Assembly (NCBI RefSeq): GCF_011075055.1
Contig: NC_058155.1
Coordinates: forward strand, 4,576,001-4,640,000
Direction: 5' to 3'
Length of the DNA stretch: 64,000 nucleotides
DNA from: Mangifera indica
Taxonomy: Eukaryota > Streptophyta > Magnoliopsida > Sapindales > Anacardiaceae
In this document: one piece after another, positions 1-12,792 of the stretch
Numbering within the stretch: the stretch's first letter is position 1
How the letters are laid out: each line of letters begins with the position of its first letter
Notes under the pieces: generated by a model
Databases searched by the model: none
The model's input: only the letters and a program-made list of their open reading frames with translations
Told to the model about the DNA's origin: nothing
Position numbers and translations under genes: made by a program

Positions 1-445
1 TTGAATGCTATGAGTGACATTAGTGCGAATAATGATAATGGTCATATCATTAAGGTATTAGTATGGATTAATAATTAGATAACCATTTTTCGAATATGTT
101 CAATGGTGATAAGTCACATGGTCATTAAATCATAGTTAATAACTTATCATAAGATCATACTAGTGTACAAAGTAATCCTTTGACCAAAGATATCATGGTA
201 AGATCCGATACAAATATGTATGATTCATGTGATATATATATATGGGGTTAACCATATCTCATAAGAAAAAACATACGGGTTATGCTTTATTTGTATGTGG
301 AGAAGAATAATGGTCAAGATGAGATTTGTTGACTTAGAAAGTATTGGGTTCTGAATATCTACTTATTCAACGCATATTTGAGTTCTGAAGTGAACATCAA
401 TAAATATTGAAAATCAAATCTTTGGCTAAAGTATAATATAAATCA
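1..445 (+). repeat. Degenerate Copia-derived segment (inverted partner at 12965-13411)
   Basis: The reverse complement of this stretch matches 12965-13411 almost end to end, including the shared motif around TTATCATAAGATCATACTAG. In the partner the sequence runs directly into a Copia integrase reading frame, so this stretch is most likely the 5' part of the same degenerate retrotransposon in plus orientation. No open frame survives here. The left end is cut by the window. Confidence 0.6.
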
Positions 446-1640
446 TATGAAAGATGTTTGTTATGACATATTCTGAATATTTAAATCAATGATTTATAAA
501 GAATCAAAATTAAGACTTTGACAATCCATGAGTCTGAAATTGATCTGGATTGGATAACGAAAGGTTATTACCTATATAGAATATACAATTGGAGATTTTA
601 GGTTTGTGGAGTATTTCTTCATCGTGGTTTAGAGACTATGATACATTGGTAAATTTTTATCGTAGTCACAAAGTTTTTGCATATACTTTCGAATCATTTG
701 AAAAAGGGACTTACTGTTATGCCACAATGAACCTAAATGGTCATACCAATAAACCAAGCTTATGAAAGGGAGAATTAATTATCCGAGGTTGGCTAGCACT
801 TTTTGAAGGATAATAAGAATCATATAAAGTGTTATATGAGTGATAGAGTTAATGTGACTTTCTCAGTCATGCCTTTCTCTTTCGCGATTTGTGGGGCAGT
901 AGTTTCCATGCCTTATTTCGTAACCTCTTCAACAATATAATCAACATCTTTTTGTATAAATAATGTGCTTAATTATGAGCACTTTATTTTCCGTTGTATT
1001 CACTATGAAAAACACTTCAGTCAATTTTTCAAAAATCCTATCTTGCCATAAAACTAATTTACCACCAGTTTTCTTTCCAGTTGTTGATGTTTTTTAATGG
1101 CGATGGTGGCGGAGTAGGAAAAAATTTCATGGATTGTTTATTAATTCTCTTGATTTTAAAATTTACCTCACTCAAACATGACATATCAAATGTGAGGAGG
1201 CAATAATTGTTTGAATGAACTAAGGAAAAGGTAACATATTTTACTTTTTTTTCTTTAAATGTTCAGTTAAATTTGTTCAAGTATCATAGAACTTAAATCT
1301 ATCCTCTTGCCAGCTCCAATAACATATAAAAATTGAGCTCTCACACTTCTTACTATAGATTAAGCATAGAAGGAAGCCAGTTTATGAAATAGATTTTAAA
1401 TAGAACCTTATATAAATGAGCTTAATAAATTTGCTAGCAACTAATCTGACTAAGGCCATTCATTTATTGCCCTTCTAGTCAACACATCAATGACCTTTTT
1501 AAGGTTGATCCATGCAAGAAATTATGGATTTTCTATATCCAGTAATGGCAAATGCTCTTCAATGATATCCAGAGAAAATGGCACTTGTGATATAATCATC
1601 TTATATTGGTTTCTAGGCACCAATAACCGATAGTGTAGGG
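446..1640. other. Unassigned AT-rich stretch, no gene seen
   Basis: There is no convincing reading frame. The surroundings are decayed Copia sequence on both sides and the composition is the same, so this is probably more transposon debris. I could not place it in a domain or match it to another part of the window. Confidence 0.4.
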
Positions 1641-1641
1641 G

Positions 1642-3486
1642 AATTAATATGTAAAAATCAAACACTCCTGAAAATCATAACGAAATACCTGTTTTATGCA
1701 TAAAATTCATGAACATGCAAAACACACATAGGGTGTTCAACAAATATACCTGTGTTGATGGCTTTATCAGCCTTCACGTAGCTTGAGACATAACATTTTT
1801 CCAAGCTTTAAGAGGCGACATCTTGGTATTCACGTGGAACATGAATAAAAAAAAGAGGCTAATCTAATTAAAGGGCTATTATGACTCTTGATTGGAAACT
1901 TGTGCTCATGGGAAACAGAGAAAGCTAGTATGTCATCTAGGGTTTCAATGTAAAACCTTTTATGTCTTTCTAATTCACGAATGATTGTCTTTATAGAGTT
2001 TTAGGAATCAAGTCATGGTCGACCCCACAAGTGCGGAATGGTTGACACAGTTTATTCACATAGTGTTAGTTGATTCCATGCATGTGGAATGACTGACATC
2101 CATGCCACCAAGGTGCACGGTCAACCATACTTCATGCATGACCATGCACTTGGTCAAGGCATGGTTAAACTAGGCTTTCAACCCTATTAGACAAGCCCAT
2201 TCCATTCGTAGTCTCTTTCTTATCATTAAACACCAAGAGTATCAATAAATAATCCTTGTCTCAAAGTTCGATTCAACTCTTTTATACGTATGACCCATAA
2301 GCTCTCTAATAAGCTAACAATATCTAGATTCATATTGAATCTAAACATAGATTAAGATTGACCTCTAACAAGGTGTCATAACCGGTCGAACAACATCACA
2401 GTTACATGCAAATTAATCATTTCGTCAACTAATATCTCTTAAGGTTAAGACATAACAGTGTGTTTATTTCAATGGTTCTTTAGTATAAACTGATACATAT
2501 TAATGACCAACATAAATTAGGTTACAAATTAATCCCATTATGACCACTAATTCAAGCAGTCATGAATGTTATTTAATATTCTCATATGAGATATCTTTTT
2601 TTGTGCTCAAAAGTGACAAATCATTTATCGATCAACCATAGCCTTTATGTATGAATTGTGTTTATCTTAATTATTTTGTCAACTTATATCTCTTAAGGTT
2701 AAGACATATAAATGTGTTTATCTCAATGGTTTTTTAGTATGAACTAATACACATTAATGTCCAAAATGGATTAGGCTATAACCTAATCCTATTATAACCA
2801 TTGATTTAAGTGGTCATGAATGTCATTCAGTATTCTCTTGTGAGATATCTTATTTTATACTTAGAAATGACAAATCTTTTATTGATCAACCATAGCCTTT
2901 ATATATCCACAATATGGCTAATCACTATCTTTATAGTTCCTCTAGTGACGACAATATGTTGGATAGCGTCAAACTATATCAATCCTTACATGAAATTGTC
3001 TAGTAACCTCAAGTCAAGAAATCACATGCAACTGTGGTGTTCAGAGGATTTATTTTATAGACACTAGAGCAATTATCCATATGGATATCTTCTAGTTTGG
3101 TCTGTTTAGTGAACATGTCTATAGTGTGCACCCATGTGTTATACTAAGTTATTTACAAACAACTTCAACATATGAGAACTATCACCACCTTTCAGTGGGG
3201 TTATTTAACATTGTAATAATTTTATCACATTAAATGTGCCCTTATTCATTGTAATGTTGGGATTGTAAACATTTCTAGAATAACCACTTAATGTGTGGAT
3301 AGGGTGGGTTCTCATGATTATTTGTTATCCTTTCATCATAATTTCACTATTCTAAGGGCATATTATTCATATGATTATATAATAAATAAATATATGAATT
3401 AAATACTAATAAATCTTTTTATTAATAATTAATATAAAATTACAGTTACAAATTTTAAATGCGATTAGCTCTAGGGTACCTACCTT
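1642..3486 (-). repeat. Long LTR of a Copia element (3' LTR, minus orientation)
   Basis: Read on the minus strand, the LTR begins TGTTAAGGTAGG at about 3486, directly after a purine-rich AAATGAGAGAT that looks like the polypurine tract, and follows the RNase H end of the Copia pol remnant at 3487-5750. Related copies of its first part occur at 35455-36434 (plus), 14662-15412 (minus) and 42487-42890 (minus). The 1642 end is a guess, placed where the sequence stops looking LTR-like. The middle contains a tandem duplication (2405-2910). Confidence 0.55.
2405..2910. repeat. About 255 bp tandem duplication inside the LTR
   Basis: Two successive copies, about 2405-2655 and 2663-2910, share the same order of motifs (TATCTCTTAAGGTTAAGACAT, then CAATGGTT, then GAGATATCTT, then ATCAACCATAGCCTTTAT) with moderate divergence. 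The other LTR copies in the window (35455-36434 and 42487-42890) carry this block once, so the duplication is private to this copy. Confidence 0.75.
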
Positions 3487-5755
3487 AACAATCTCTCATT
3501 TGCATTATAGTCAATCAGTTATATATCTAATGTTGTATCTCACTATATGTGTATCATGCTTCTATTGCGACAAAGGTTTTGTCAATAGGTTAGCTAAATT
3601 TTTATCTGTATCAATCCTTGCTATTTATATGTCACTTTGTTAAATAATTTCTTGAATCAAGTGATATTATCTAAGTATGTAATTGGGCCTCTGATGAGAC
3701 CACTGTTCCTTTACCTAAGTAATCATTCCATTGTTGTTAAAATAGAGTTTAATTGACTCGGTAACACTTAAAACCATTCCAAGTTTAATCACAAACTTCT
3801 TGATCCATACAACTTCATTTACTACTTTTGAAAAGGTAACATATTCAGACTTTGTCATAGAATCAATTATTATAGTTTGCTTAGAGCTTTTCTAGCTTAC
3901 TATACCACTATTTAAACAAAACACAAATCTCGATTAGGATTGAAAATCATCTTGATCAATTTAGAAAATGATATCATTGTAACTTTTAACAATGAGCTTA
4001 GAATCCCCTCTATAAACCAAAAACACATATTTAGTCTTTCTCAAGTACTTTAGGATGTTCTTGACAACTGTCTAGTATTTTTCACCTGGATCAAATTGAT
4101 ATCTATTACAAATGCTCAAGATGTATCAGACATCAATCATTGTACATAGCATGATATACATGATTTATCTTATAACTATGACAAATGGGATCCTACTCAT
4201 CTTATCTCTTTCGGATTGTGTACATGGACATATATCTTTTGAAAGGCATACACCATGAGACATGGGTAGAAATCATTTCTCGGATTCTTTCATATTGAAT
4301 CTAGTAAGTATCTTATCTATGTATGTGCTTTGGCTTTAACCCAACAGTTTATGCTCTTTGTTTCAGTAAATTTTAATCCTAAGAATATAAGTTACTTCTT
4401 CTAAGTTTTTCATAGAGAAACACTTGGATAACAAAGCCTTTATCGATTGCAAGTTTGGTATATCATTAATAATTAATAGGTCATTGACATACAATACCAA
4501 AAATACAATCACATTCCTACTAATCTTCTTATACACACATGATTCATCTTTATTTTTTATGAATTTGAACTCTTGTTTAACTTAATCAAAACGAATATTC
4601 TAGTTCTTCGAAGCTTGCTCAAGTCCATAAATGGACTTTTACAGCTTGTATACCTTGTCTGCCAATCCAACATGAACGAAACCATTGGATTATGCTATAT
4701 AAATGTCTTCTAAGAGGTTACCATTCAGGAAGACATTCTTGACATCTATATAAAAGATTTCATAGTCATGGTATGTTGTTATAGCAAACATAATCCTAAT
4801 AAATTTAAGCATAGTGACTGATAAAAAGATTTCATCATAGTCAATACCCTACTTATAAGTAAAACCTTTGGCAAACAATCATGCTTTATAGGTATATACA
4901 TTACCTTCCTTGTCAGCTTTCTTTTTGAAAACTCATTTACACCTGCGGGTTTTACCCTTTTCAGGTGCATCCACCATAGACTATACTTAGTTTTAATATA
5001 TAGAGTCCTTTAAAGATTTCATAGTATCCAACCATTTTTGGAATGTATACTTGAAATAACCTTGTCATAGGTCTTTGGCTTGTAATCATGGATGACTAGT
5101 AAATCATCGTATTGAGTCAAAAGAAAGCCAAATCTCTCTAGCTTATGTCATAACCGTGTGGACCTATATAGCTCTTGTGTAAGCTAAGGTTATTCCACTT
5201 GAGGTTGAGAAACTCCTTTATCATGATTAACCATCTATAATAACATATTTTCTTGTCTAGAATCTGTGGTATATTGTGATACAAAACTTCATCAAGTTAC
5301 ACCCTACTCTCATTGGTCCACTTGAGAATAAATTTCTTCTTAAGAAACATGTTAGTACAAATAGGAAAGACCTTTTTTTACTCTTCTGAGTGGTAGAAGT
5401 AATATCCCTAAGTTTTCTTTGGGTATCTCATAAAGATAAACTTTTCAAACTTTGTGTCTAACTTGTTTGAAGTTAATTTCTTGACATAAGCTTCATAGCC
5501 TCAAATCTTTAAGTAGTGTAGATTGGGCTTTCACCTAATCCACAACTTATATAAAGTTTTATTCATAGATTTAGATAGGATATGGTTTAGTGTATAGGCA
5601 ACAGTTTCTTAGGTATGGCCATTAAAAAACATAGTTAGATTGGTAAACCCTTTTATAAACCTAACTATTTCTATGAAAGTTTTATTCCTCTATTCAGATA
5701 CACTATTAAGTTGTGATATACCATAAAGAGTAAGTTGAGATACTATCCTATTTGA
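3487..5755 (-). pseudogene. Copia pol remnant (integrase C-terminus, RT, RNase H)
   Basis: Translating the minus strand in shifting frames gives, in order, scraps of the integrase C-terminal and linker region (SNKLDTKFEKFIFMRYP near 5450), the RT start (DVKNVFLNGNL near 4740), YGLEQASKN near 4600, LYVNDLLIIND near 4480 in place of the usual YVDD box, CFSMKNLEE near 4420, LKYLRKTK near 4050 and the RNase H end (SMTKSEYVTFSKVVNEVVWIKKF near 3850). The order matches Ty1/Copia pol. There are many stops and frameshifts, so it is long dead. It is truncated upstream at 5763, where a different element begins, and is followed on the minus strand by its LTR. Confidence 0.8.
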
Positions 5756-5762
5756 CTTTAGG

Positions 5763-8028
5763 TGTAACACCCCCTCCAGAAGTATTGTCCTAAAAAAAAA
5801 AAGTGTTACTAGATTGATTACAACAATATATCATTTAATAAAATTCATAAAAGATAATAAATATTTGAGTAAAACCTCTTTATTAAACTGTTGAAAATGT
5901 AATAAAATACTCATATAAGAAAACTAGTCTGGAAGCATATCAAAAGATTTTTATCAAATCTAAATTATTAAAAATATATTGCCTAGTATAACAACTAGAA
6001 TAAAATTAAATCTAAATAAGAATTTAGAAAAATGACAAAATGTCATTTAACTCTATGCCCTTTGATTGCCACACGTCCTAAGTCGTCACGATTATTTATA
6101 CCTGTACATATACAAGTAAGGGGATAAGTGATAAACATCCAGTAAGTAGAAGACTCTTACCATTATGAAAACTTTTGTTTCCCCAAAATGTCTTTGACAT
6201 TAACTCTATATATGGAGTTGGCATTGAACTCCTTACTAAATGATGACAAGTCCTGGTAATTGAGTTGGTGCTCATATCTTAAGTTAGGGTTAACTAGACT
6301 ATATATCATACTTTTAGATCAAACTATGTCCCACCCTGGTCACTAAAGACCTATTCCCTTGAATTCCTATTTTTTGTGACATTACTAAAATAGGTGAAAA
6401 TGTCTGAATCTAGAAGCCAATTGTAACTATGAATTGAGTTGATTGATCTGGATTAAATACAGAGATTTGACATGTTGGTCATATAAGTTATTACTTAGGT
6501 TTCCAATCTAGTTATACTTTAATCAAGCTCTACTAAGAGCATTGCCTTACTATGGATTTGGCATCAAGAATAGTTACTTACGGTGTCCTCTCGTAATGAT
6601 CCTAGAATAATTCATGTTTACATCTCTTCAGCTTCCATTTAACTAATGGTTTGTGCCTCATGTTCTTTAACTAATGAGCACAAAAGGTACTATTACATAC
6701 CTTGAAGGCTTAATCTATCACTTAGGATGACCCTTCTCTCTCTAGCCTAGTTTTTGAGTCAAAATTCTTTTTCTACTCTCCATACATAGGTGTGTGTACT
6801 CCCTACACACAACTATGTGCTTAGTTATTATTCACGCTCATTGTTCCTTTCCCCTAAAGACCATATATAACACTATTCATGGACACACGAGTATGTACCT
6901 TATCTACACCCCTTATATCCTTTAGCTGAAATATTTTAAATCTTTCTTCCTAATCCCAACTTGATTATTCACCTTTGTAAGGGTAGTTTGGTAATTTCAC
7001 TTCTTATTTAGTTATGCTAAGGATACTTACAACTTAACAACCTAACAACCTACCTTAGAAGGTCATTTAACAAGTATCAAGAGGTCACTAGGACACTATG
7101 AGAATCTACCTTAAAGTTTGAAATCATATATACAAGTGTGTATCCCATGCCACACGACCATGTGTAAACTTCCAAGTTTTGACAACGGACCCAAAAACAT
7201 ACCCTAATTAAGTTTTTACAAATCTTTTCACATCTGAAAGAATCTAATCATCAAGGAAGTTTGTCTAACCGTTCAAGAATCAAGTTATGGTAATTAGAAG
7301 GTCATTCAACAATTGATTAAGGTTATTTATGATATCTTGAATAATATTTTCTATACAAATAGTGAAAAATACATGTATTCACTATTATCATGAATTAAAC
7401 CTATCCCTCGAGGCATTATGGGTGTCATATAATCTCTCTTTTTATCTATCTTTGTGCCCTAACCAATATAGTCTCATTAAATCATATTAACATGCATAAA
7501 CATATACTTTCATTGCATAAACTCATAAAAAATGAAACTCATGCATCAAAATCAATCTTATGACTCTTCTATAACTTATTTGAATGGAAAGAGACCTTAC
7601 TTTATCACAAGAATAATGCAAATTCATAGTCAGAAGAAGAGGGCAAAGCTTACTTACCTTATTCTTATAAGATTATCGTACATGACTAGCCCTCCTTCTC
7701 TCTAGTTTTGACGGCAGTCGATTCATCGAGGAATGTCACTAGAACTACCACTAAAAAGTTGAATGATTAGTCTTTGGATGCCATGCTTTTCCTAAGGTTT
7801 TCAAGCTCTAGGATTTTTAAAACTAACCCCCAAAAATGCTATGACAAATACTTATAAACTAATTTTGTACTCTAGACATATAATTGTGTCAAGGCACATG
7901 AGCGTGTGTCACTTAAATTTTAACTAAACATTGAATCAACTTATCTAGGTTACTTGGTATGGACACATGCATATGGCCTCCTGTACACACGACTAGACAA
8001 CCCTTAAGACGTACTTGTAGGTGTTACA
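5763..8028. repeat. Decayed repeat bracketed by inverted TGTAACACC termini
   Basis: TGTAACACC stands at 5763-5771 on the plus strand and at 8020-8028 on the minus strand, facing each other. TGTAACACC is a common start of plant Gypsy-type LTRs (family knowledge), so this is probably two LTR fragments or a rearranged element. The interval has no coding frame. It contains several quasi-palindromic copies of a CACACGACCATGTGT-like motif around 6790-7170 and 7870-8000. Confidence 0.45.
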
Positions 8029-9229
8029 TTAGGTATTCTCTTAATTCAGCACTTAGGCACTCACCTTTTCAATTACTTTGAAGGATTTTAATTTGTTTCC
8101 CAAGTTGCTTTCCTGCCTCGTTCTTGACTTCTTTGAATTTATCAAAGCGTTTAGACTTATATTTCAATAAAAACACATAACCTCGTATAAAAACACTTAT
8201 ATTTCCCAAGTTGCATTTGAATTTTGGATAAGGATGCCTTTCATAGGGATTTTGGAAAGTGGCTTTAATCTCGTATGTGTTATTTCTAAAAAAAAAATTA
8301 AAGATTGCAAACACATTTGGCTAAACATTATCACCATACTTTTCACAAAAAAAGTAAGGGGTTTGAGAGGTTCTTTAGCGCTTAGGAAGATTTAGACATA
8401 GAAAAGACCTTAGGAGTTCAATCAAGCCATGTAAAGGTTATCAAAACATCATCAGAAGAGAGGTAAGTAGCATATTGTTTAATTCATATGACTTTTGATT
8501 GAATGTTGAGATCCTTGGATTGAGATAATATTATTGAATTGGTACGTGTAATATGCTCAGGTATGTTCCAGATATATTTATGTCTTTTAGCCCTACTTTA
8601 AGACATCTTTAAGTTTAAATATACATATCCAAATGTTTGTGGATATATATATGTAAATCTACACAGATAAAACAAAAATAAAAAAAAAAGAAAAAGAAGA
8701 AAAGACAAAAGCTAAACCAATATATATATATAGATATATAAAAGGATAAAAGATAAAAGTTAGGTATTTTCATCTCTTCTCACATCCTTTCTAGAAACTC
8801 AGCCTTCTCCATGCTTTTTTCTTTGTTTTTTGATGAAAAAAGAAGGATTTGAAGGAGTTTTGGAAGACAAGTAAGGAAAAAAAAGAAAGGAAGTACTTTG
8901 GAAGCCTTGGTAATCAAAAGATTTCTTTCTTTTCCCTTTGCCTATGTTTATACATATTGGATGCATATTATATGTTGGTGTGTTTTGGTGCTGATTTAAG
9001 ATGGTTTTGGTGATAAGAGAAGGAAGACAAAGAAGAGGGAGCCAACTTAGCAAAAATTGACTTAAAAAAGGTAAGTGAAATCATTATTGGTATGTTTCAT
9101 ATTTTATGCTTTTGGTTCCTTGGCTCTATATTATAAATGATGATTTTGAAGTTGAGAAATGTTGTTTTGCCATTTGGGGTATCTATATATGTTAGTTTGT
9201 TCATGGCAGAGAATTGGATGATATTTACC

Positions 9230-9612
9230 ATTTTTACCACTGACTTCGTCCCATGTTTTAGCTGCCTTATTTAATGAATCATGAGTGCTATTATAGCTTG
9301 TTGGAAACTCTTTGAATCCTCTTTTCAATAATATATAGTTTGTATGAATTAGAGACCATTGGACTGTTAAATTATATAAACAAAAAAACTACCTTACCAA
9401 ATAAACAATGAATACAGTTTTTTGCCACTAACTTCATCCCACGTTTTGCCTACCTTATCTGATGAATCATGAGTGTGATTATAGCTTGTTGGAAAGTTCT
9501 TTTAATCCTCGTTTCAATGATATATAACTTGTATGAATTAAAGACCGTTTGGACTATTAAATTGTATAACGAAAAAGACTGCTCTATTAAGTGAATAATC
9601 CAATGAACAGTG
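9230..9612. repeat. About 190 bp tandem duplication
   Basis: Units at about 9230-9415 and 9423-9612 share CCACTGACTTCGTCCCA / CCACTAACTTCATCCCA, then GAATCATGAGTG, ATTATAGCTTGTTGGAAA, and TATGAATTA..GACC followed by a GGACT..TTAAATT stretch. The units are diverged, so the duplication is not recent. Confidence 0.8.
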
Positions 9613-9627
9613 ATTTACAGTTTTGGA

Positions 9628-9735
9628 AAGAAAGAAAGAAAGAAAAGGAGGAGAAAAAGAAAAGAGAGAAAGGAAAGAAAGGATAGAAAAAAATAATAAT
9701 AAGAAAAGAAAGAAGAGCAAGAAAAAGAATTTGAG
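9628..9735 (+). repeat. Long polypurine (A/G) tract
   Basis: This is about 108 bases almost purely A and G on the plus strand (GAAAGAAAGAAAG runs, GGAGGAG, AAAGAGAGAAAGG), broken only by a few T and C. The opposite strand gives a spurious Phe/Leu/Ser-rich open frame, which is not a gene. Confidence 0.85.
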
Positions 9736-9847
9736 GCTCAAAATTGAGGGGTCGTCTCAAAAGTATAGTCTGATGGATTAGTAAGACATAATGCACGCAT
9801 GCATGCTGTGAACTATGAAGTGGCACTTTACACTATATCGAGCATAA

Positions 9848-9935
9848 TAGGGTATGTTTATAGTAAGACACATCTATAGTAAGACATAGACCTATAGTAA
9901 GGTCTGCTCGTAGTAGAGCATACTCATAGTAGAAC
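9848..9935 (+). repeat. Short tandem repeat around TATAGTAAGAC
   Basis: About five imperfect units of 17-19 bases contain TATAGTAAGAC or CATAGTAGAAC: TTTATAGTAAGACACA, TCTATAGTAAGACATAG, CCTATAGTAAGGTC, TCGTAGTAGAGC and TCATAGTAGAAC. It is non-coding. Confidence 0.7.
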
Positions 9936-11163
9936 TCAATTCAGATTCAAAAATGGTGTAGTGAGAGAAAGGAAGAGAGCTCAAGCTTAGAAAAGTGTCG
10001 AATCCCTATAGTTAGCTTCCAAAAAGTATCAAATAGATACTAGATGGGACAAAGTATGACCCAAATAGTAAATAATGAACTAGATTATCCCCTCGATTTT
10101 TTATGGAGGTTATGATATGAGATTGAGTCCTGAGAGTGAGTTAGAACAAAGAAGGAGATAGTTTACTTAATTCTTTCCCCTTACTAAGTGTTCTTATCTT
10201 TCATTTCCTTTTCTTTCATGATTGCAAGTATAGGTTATCGTGGCAACTCCGAGGCAAGGTCAGGTCAACGAATATAGATCAGGTTGGAGTAGGTTATCTT
10301 TGGTTTATGTTGAATGCATACAGTCACATGTTCTTATTGACTTTTGACCTTTTTAAGATGATTGTATAGTTGTATATGATTACTCTATGTTTTCAGATGC
10401 TTTCAAATGAGTTTTTATATGGGATATATACATCTTTTGTTTGCTTTTAGATTTTCAATTTTCTTAGAATAATTTCTAAATACTTTCAGTAATGAGTTTA
10501 GTTCAAAGTAGTTTTTTTTTTTAAAATAGATACTCTAGATATTAATTTGTAACATTTCTTCTTCGAAGGATAATAATTTTGGGGAGGGATGTTATAGTAC
10601 ACCATCATGTTTGTATGCATGGGATGGTTATATGCGTAAGAAAAATGTAGGCGAATTGGTGAATTTGTTATTGGGATTAAGGTTGAATTAATTTGTTAAT
10701 AGGTTAGAGTGTTATTATGCAATTATTGGTCATTATTCGATGTTTGGATTAGTTGCATGAATGACAATAGTTGGTAGTGATTGTAATTTTTTATTTAGGG
10801 GTAGATAGTTACAAATTGATTAATCGTATTAAGATTATGAGATTTTAGATTACATGTTATTGGGGTTGGATGCATTATTTGATGTGAATTTGGATATGTA
10901 ATATATGATGATATTGAGGTAGTGTCTAGTTAGTAGTGTTATGTAATTTGGTTGTCAGAAAAATAGGTTCGTTGGCAAGAGAATACAAGAACTGCAATTT
11001 GTAATTATAAAAAATCAATGTTATACGGTTGTGTATAATTAAGGATTTTTCTCCCCATGTTAGAGTAACCACTGAAGTGTGGATTTGGAAACAAGAAAAC
11101 GCTTGTGTGGTATAGGACACACGATTATGTGTATTGCTCCAAAGATACACACCATTGTACTTA

Positions 11164-11645
11164 GGGGTCGTTTGGTTCCAGTTTTTAAAAATTACCTTGG
11201 TAATCTATCTTTTATTCCCCTGTTTGGTTTATCAGTAATAAAATATTACACTAATATTCTATTATTAATCCTTATATAACAGATAATATAGGTAATAATT
11301 TGATTACTACTTTCATCTTAGGTATTTAAAGATTATCAAGGTAATCTTGATTTTATTATAATTATATTATTATTTATTAATTTTTTGAGACAAAAATAAA
11401 TTTATTTTTAATTAATATAACAAATAATATAAAAAATATTTAAAAATAATTATATTCAAGGGCATTTAAGTAAAATAATTTACTAGTAATCTTTTATTAC
11501 CTTTAATCAAACACAATAATTATTTATACCTTCCAAATTTTATCAAACATAGTAATCATTTATACCAAGTAATCTTATAAGTAACCTATCTCTAAAGTAA
11601 TCTTTTTATTTTGATAATAAAATATTACTCAAATCAAACGCCTTC
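11164..11645. mobile_element. Tourist/PIF-Harbinger-like MITE (TTA target duplication)
   Basis: This is a 482 bp AT-rich element with imperfect terminal inverted repeats: GGGGTCGTTTGGTT at the left and, read inwards on the other strand, GAAGGCGTTTGATT at the right. It is flanked by TTA at 11161-11163 and 11646-11648. The paralogous site near 40068 is empty and has a single TTA (GTGCTTAAGG), which confirms both boundaries. There is no coding capacity, so it would need transposase from elsewhere. A 3 bp TTA/TAA duplication is the hallmark of PIF/Harbinger transposition. Confidence 0.85.
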
Positions 11646-11931
11646 TTAGGGTTTTCCCTATGTGGATTAATCAACACACCCTTGTGTATAAAAATGCACA
11701 CCTATGTTCTTTCAGGGAAATTTGAGATTAAAGATGTGAGGAGTTAGTAAACAAGATATAATGTTCAGATAAGAGTATGAGAGTTTAGAAATGACTAATT
11801 TACTCTTAAAAAGGATAATTATGAGGAAAGTTAATGATAAAGCTTTAACGAAGGCTATAAATAATGGAAATCATTATCAATGTGCCTAACTATATGGATG
11901 ACAACATATGGTGGTGGTGAAAGCAACAAGG

Positions 11932-11933
<2 letters not shown>

Positions 11934-11966
<33 letters not shown>
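11934..11966. repeat. (TA)n microsatellite
   Basis: About 16 TA units. The same repeat sits at the homologous place in copy 2 (40434-40482), where it is longer. Confidence 0.95.
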
Positions 11967-11969
<3 letters not shown>

Positions 11970-12792
11970 TATTTATTTATAATTTTGATACCGCTAGATA
12001 ATTTCGCACTGATGATGAGGATCGTAGTATTTGAGATGATGTCTAATGGCAAGAGAGACTCGGGTCTCACTACTCTTTTTATATGTTATCTATAGCCCAA
12101 GCTCGACTAGCATGGTGTATGAGGTATGCTTATGAATAACATTCAGGATGTCTCTTGCTTTCACCAAATGTTTGGGATGTCAATATACATTGTTTGGCTC
12201 TAGCCATTAAGGATGACACCATTATTAGGGAAAGAGGCGCAGGGTGCCAAGATAATCTGAATAGGCATCTAGAATGCTGGGAAAACATTCGCGAGACTAT
12301 AAATTGAGAAATAAAAGACATGTAAATGTTATCATACATATATTTGAGTTATACATTACCTACTTACTAAGTGTGTGTCACTCATGTGTTCTGTTTATGT
12401 AGTTTTGTAAGTAGAGTTGTAGAGCAATGAAGTGGCAGTATGGGAGCTAACGGGTTAACTTATGGTAACGCATGAAGGAGGGCTAATTCTATCATTTCAC
12501 CATATTTTTATATATCACAGATTTCAAATCATTATTATTTGTTATCTCAACTTTTCTATGGATCGACTTTAATTTGTTATAAGTTGTATCTATTTACCCC
12601 GCATATTGAATTCTATAATTGGATACTTAGATTTTTTTCATATTGGTTGATCAAATAATAAATGCATTTTTAGGGTTGTAGGATGTTATTCATGGCCATA
12701 TGCTTGATTTCAATATTTCTGCTTGGAAGTTTAATTTGACACATCCTTTTGGTTACATGTTTTGTGCAAGGGTATACATCTGGAAATGGGTG

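Larger units (their letters stand above)
8547..10598. repeat. 2 kb segment present only in copy 1 of the block
   Basis: Copy 2 of the surrounding repeat runs from TTGAATTGGTGCAT straight to GTTTGTATGCATGG at about 39485, whereas copy 1 has this extra segment in between. It holds an A/G-rich stretch (8675-8760), a roughly 190 bp tandem duplication (9230-9612), a long purine tract (9628-9735) and a short tandem repeat (9848-9935). I see no coding capacity. It may be either an insertion here or a deletion in copy 2. Confidence 0.55.
7846..12365 (+). repeat. Large repeat block, copy 1 (copy 2 at 38475-40875)
   Basis: Segments 7846-8546 and 10599-12365 are collinear with 38475-40875 in the same orientation. 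Shared landmarks are the AACTAAACATTGAATCAACT motif, GGGTTTGAGAGGTTCTT, GGTGAATTTGT and an AT microsatellite at the same relative place. Relative to copy 2 this copy carries an extra 2 kb (8547-10598) and a MITE (11164-11645). No protein-coding content is recognisable. It appears to be noncoding retroelement sequence. Confidence 0.7.

Noticed and set aside
9538..9826. Phe/Ser/Leu-rich minus-strand frames
   Set aside because: They are the complement of the purine tract at 9628-9735 and not coding sequence.
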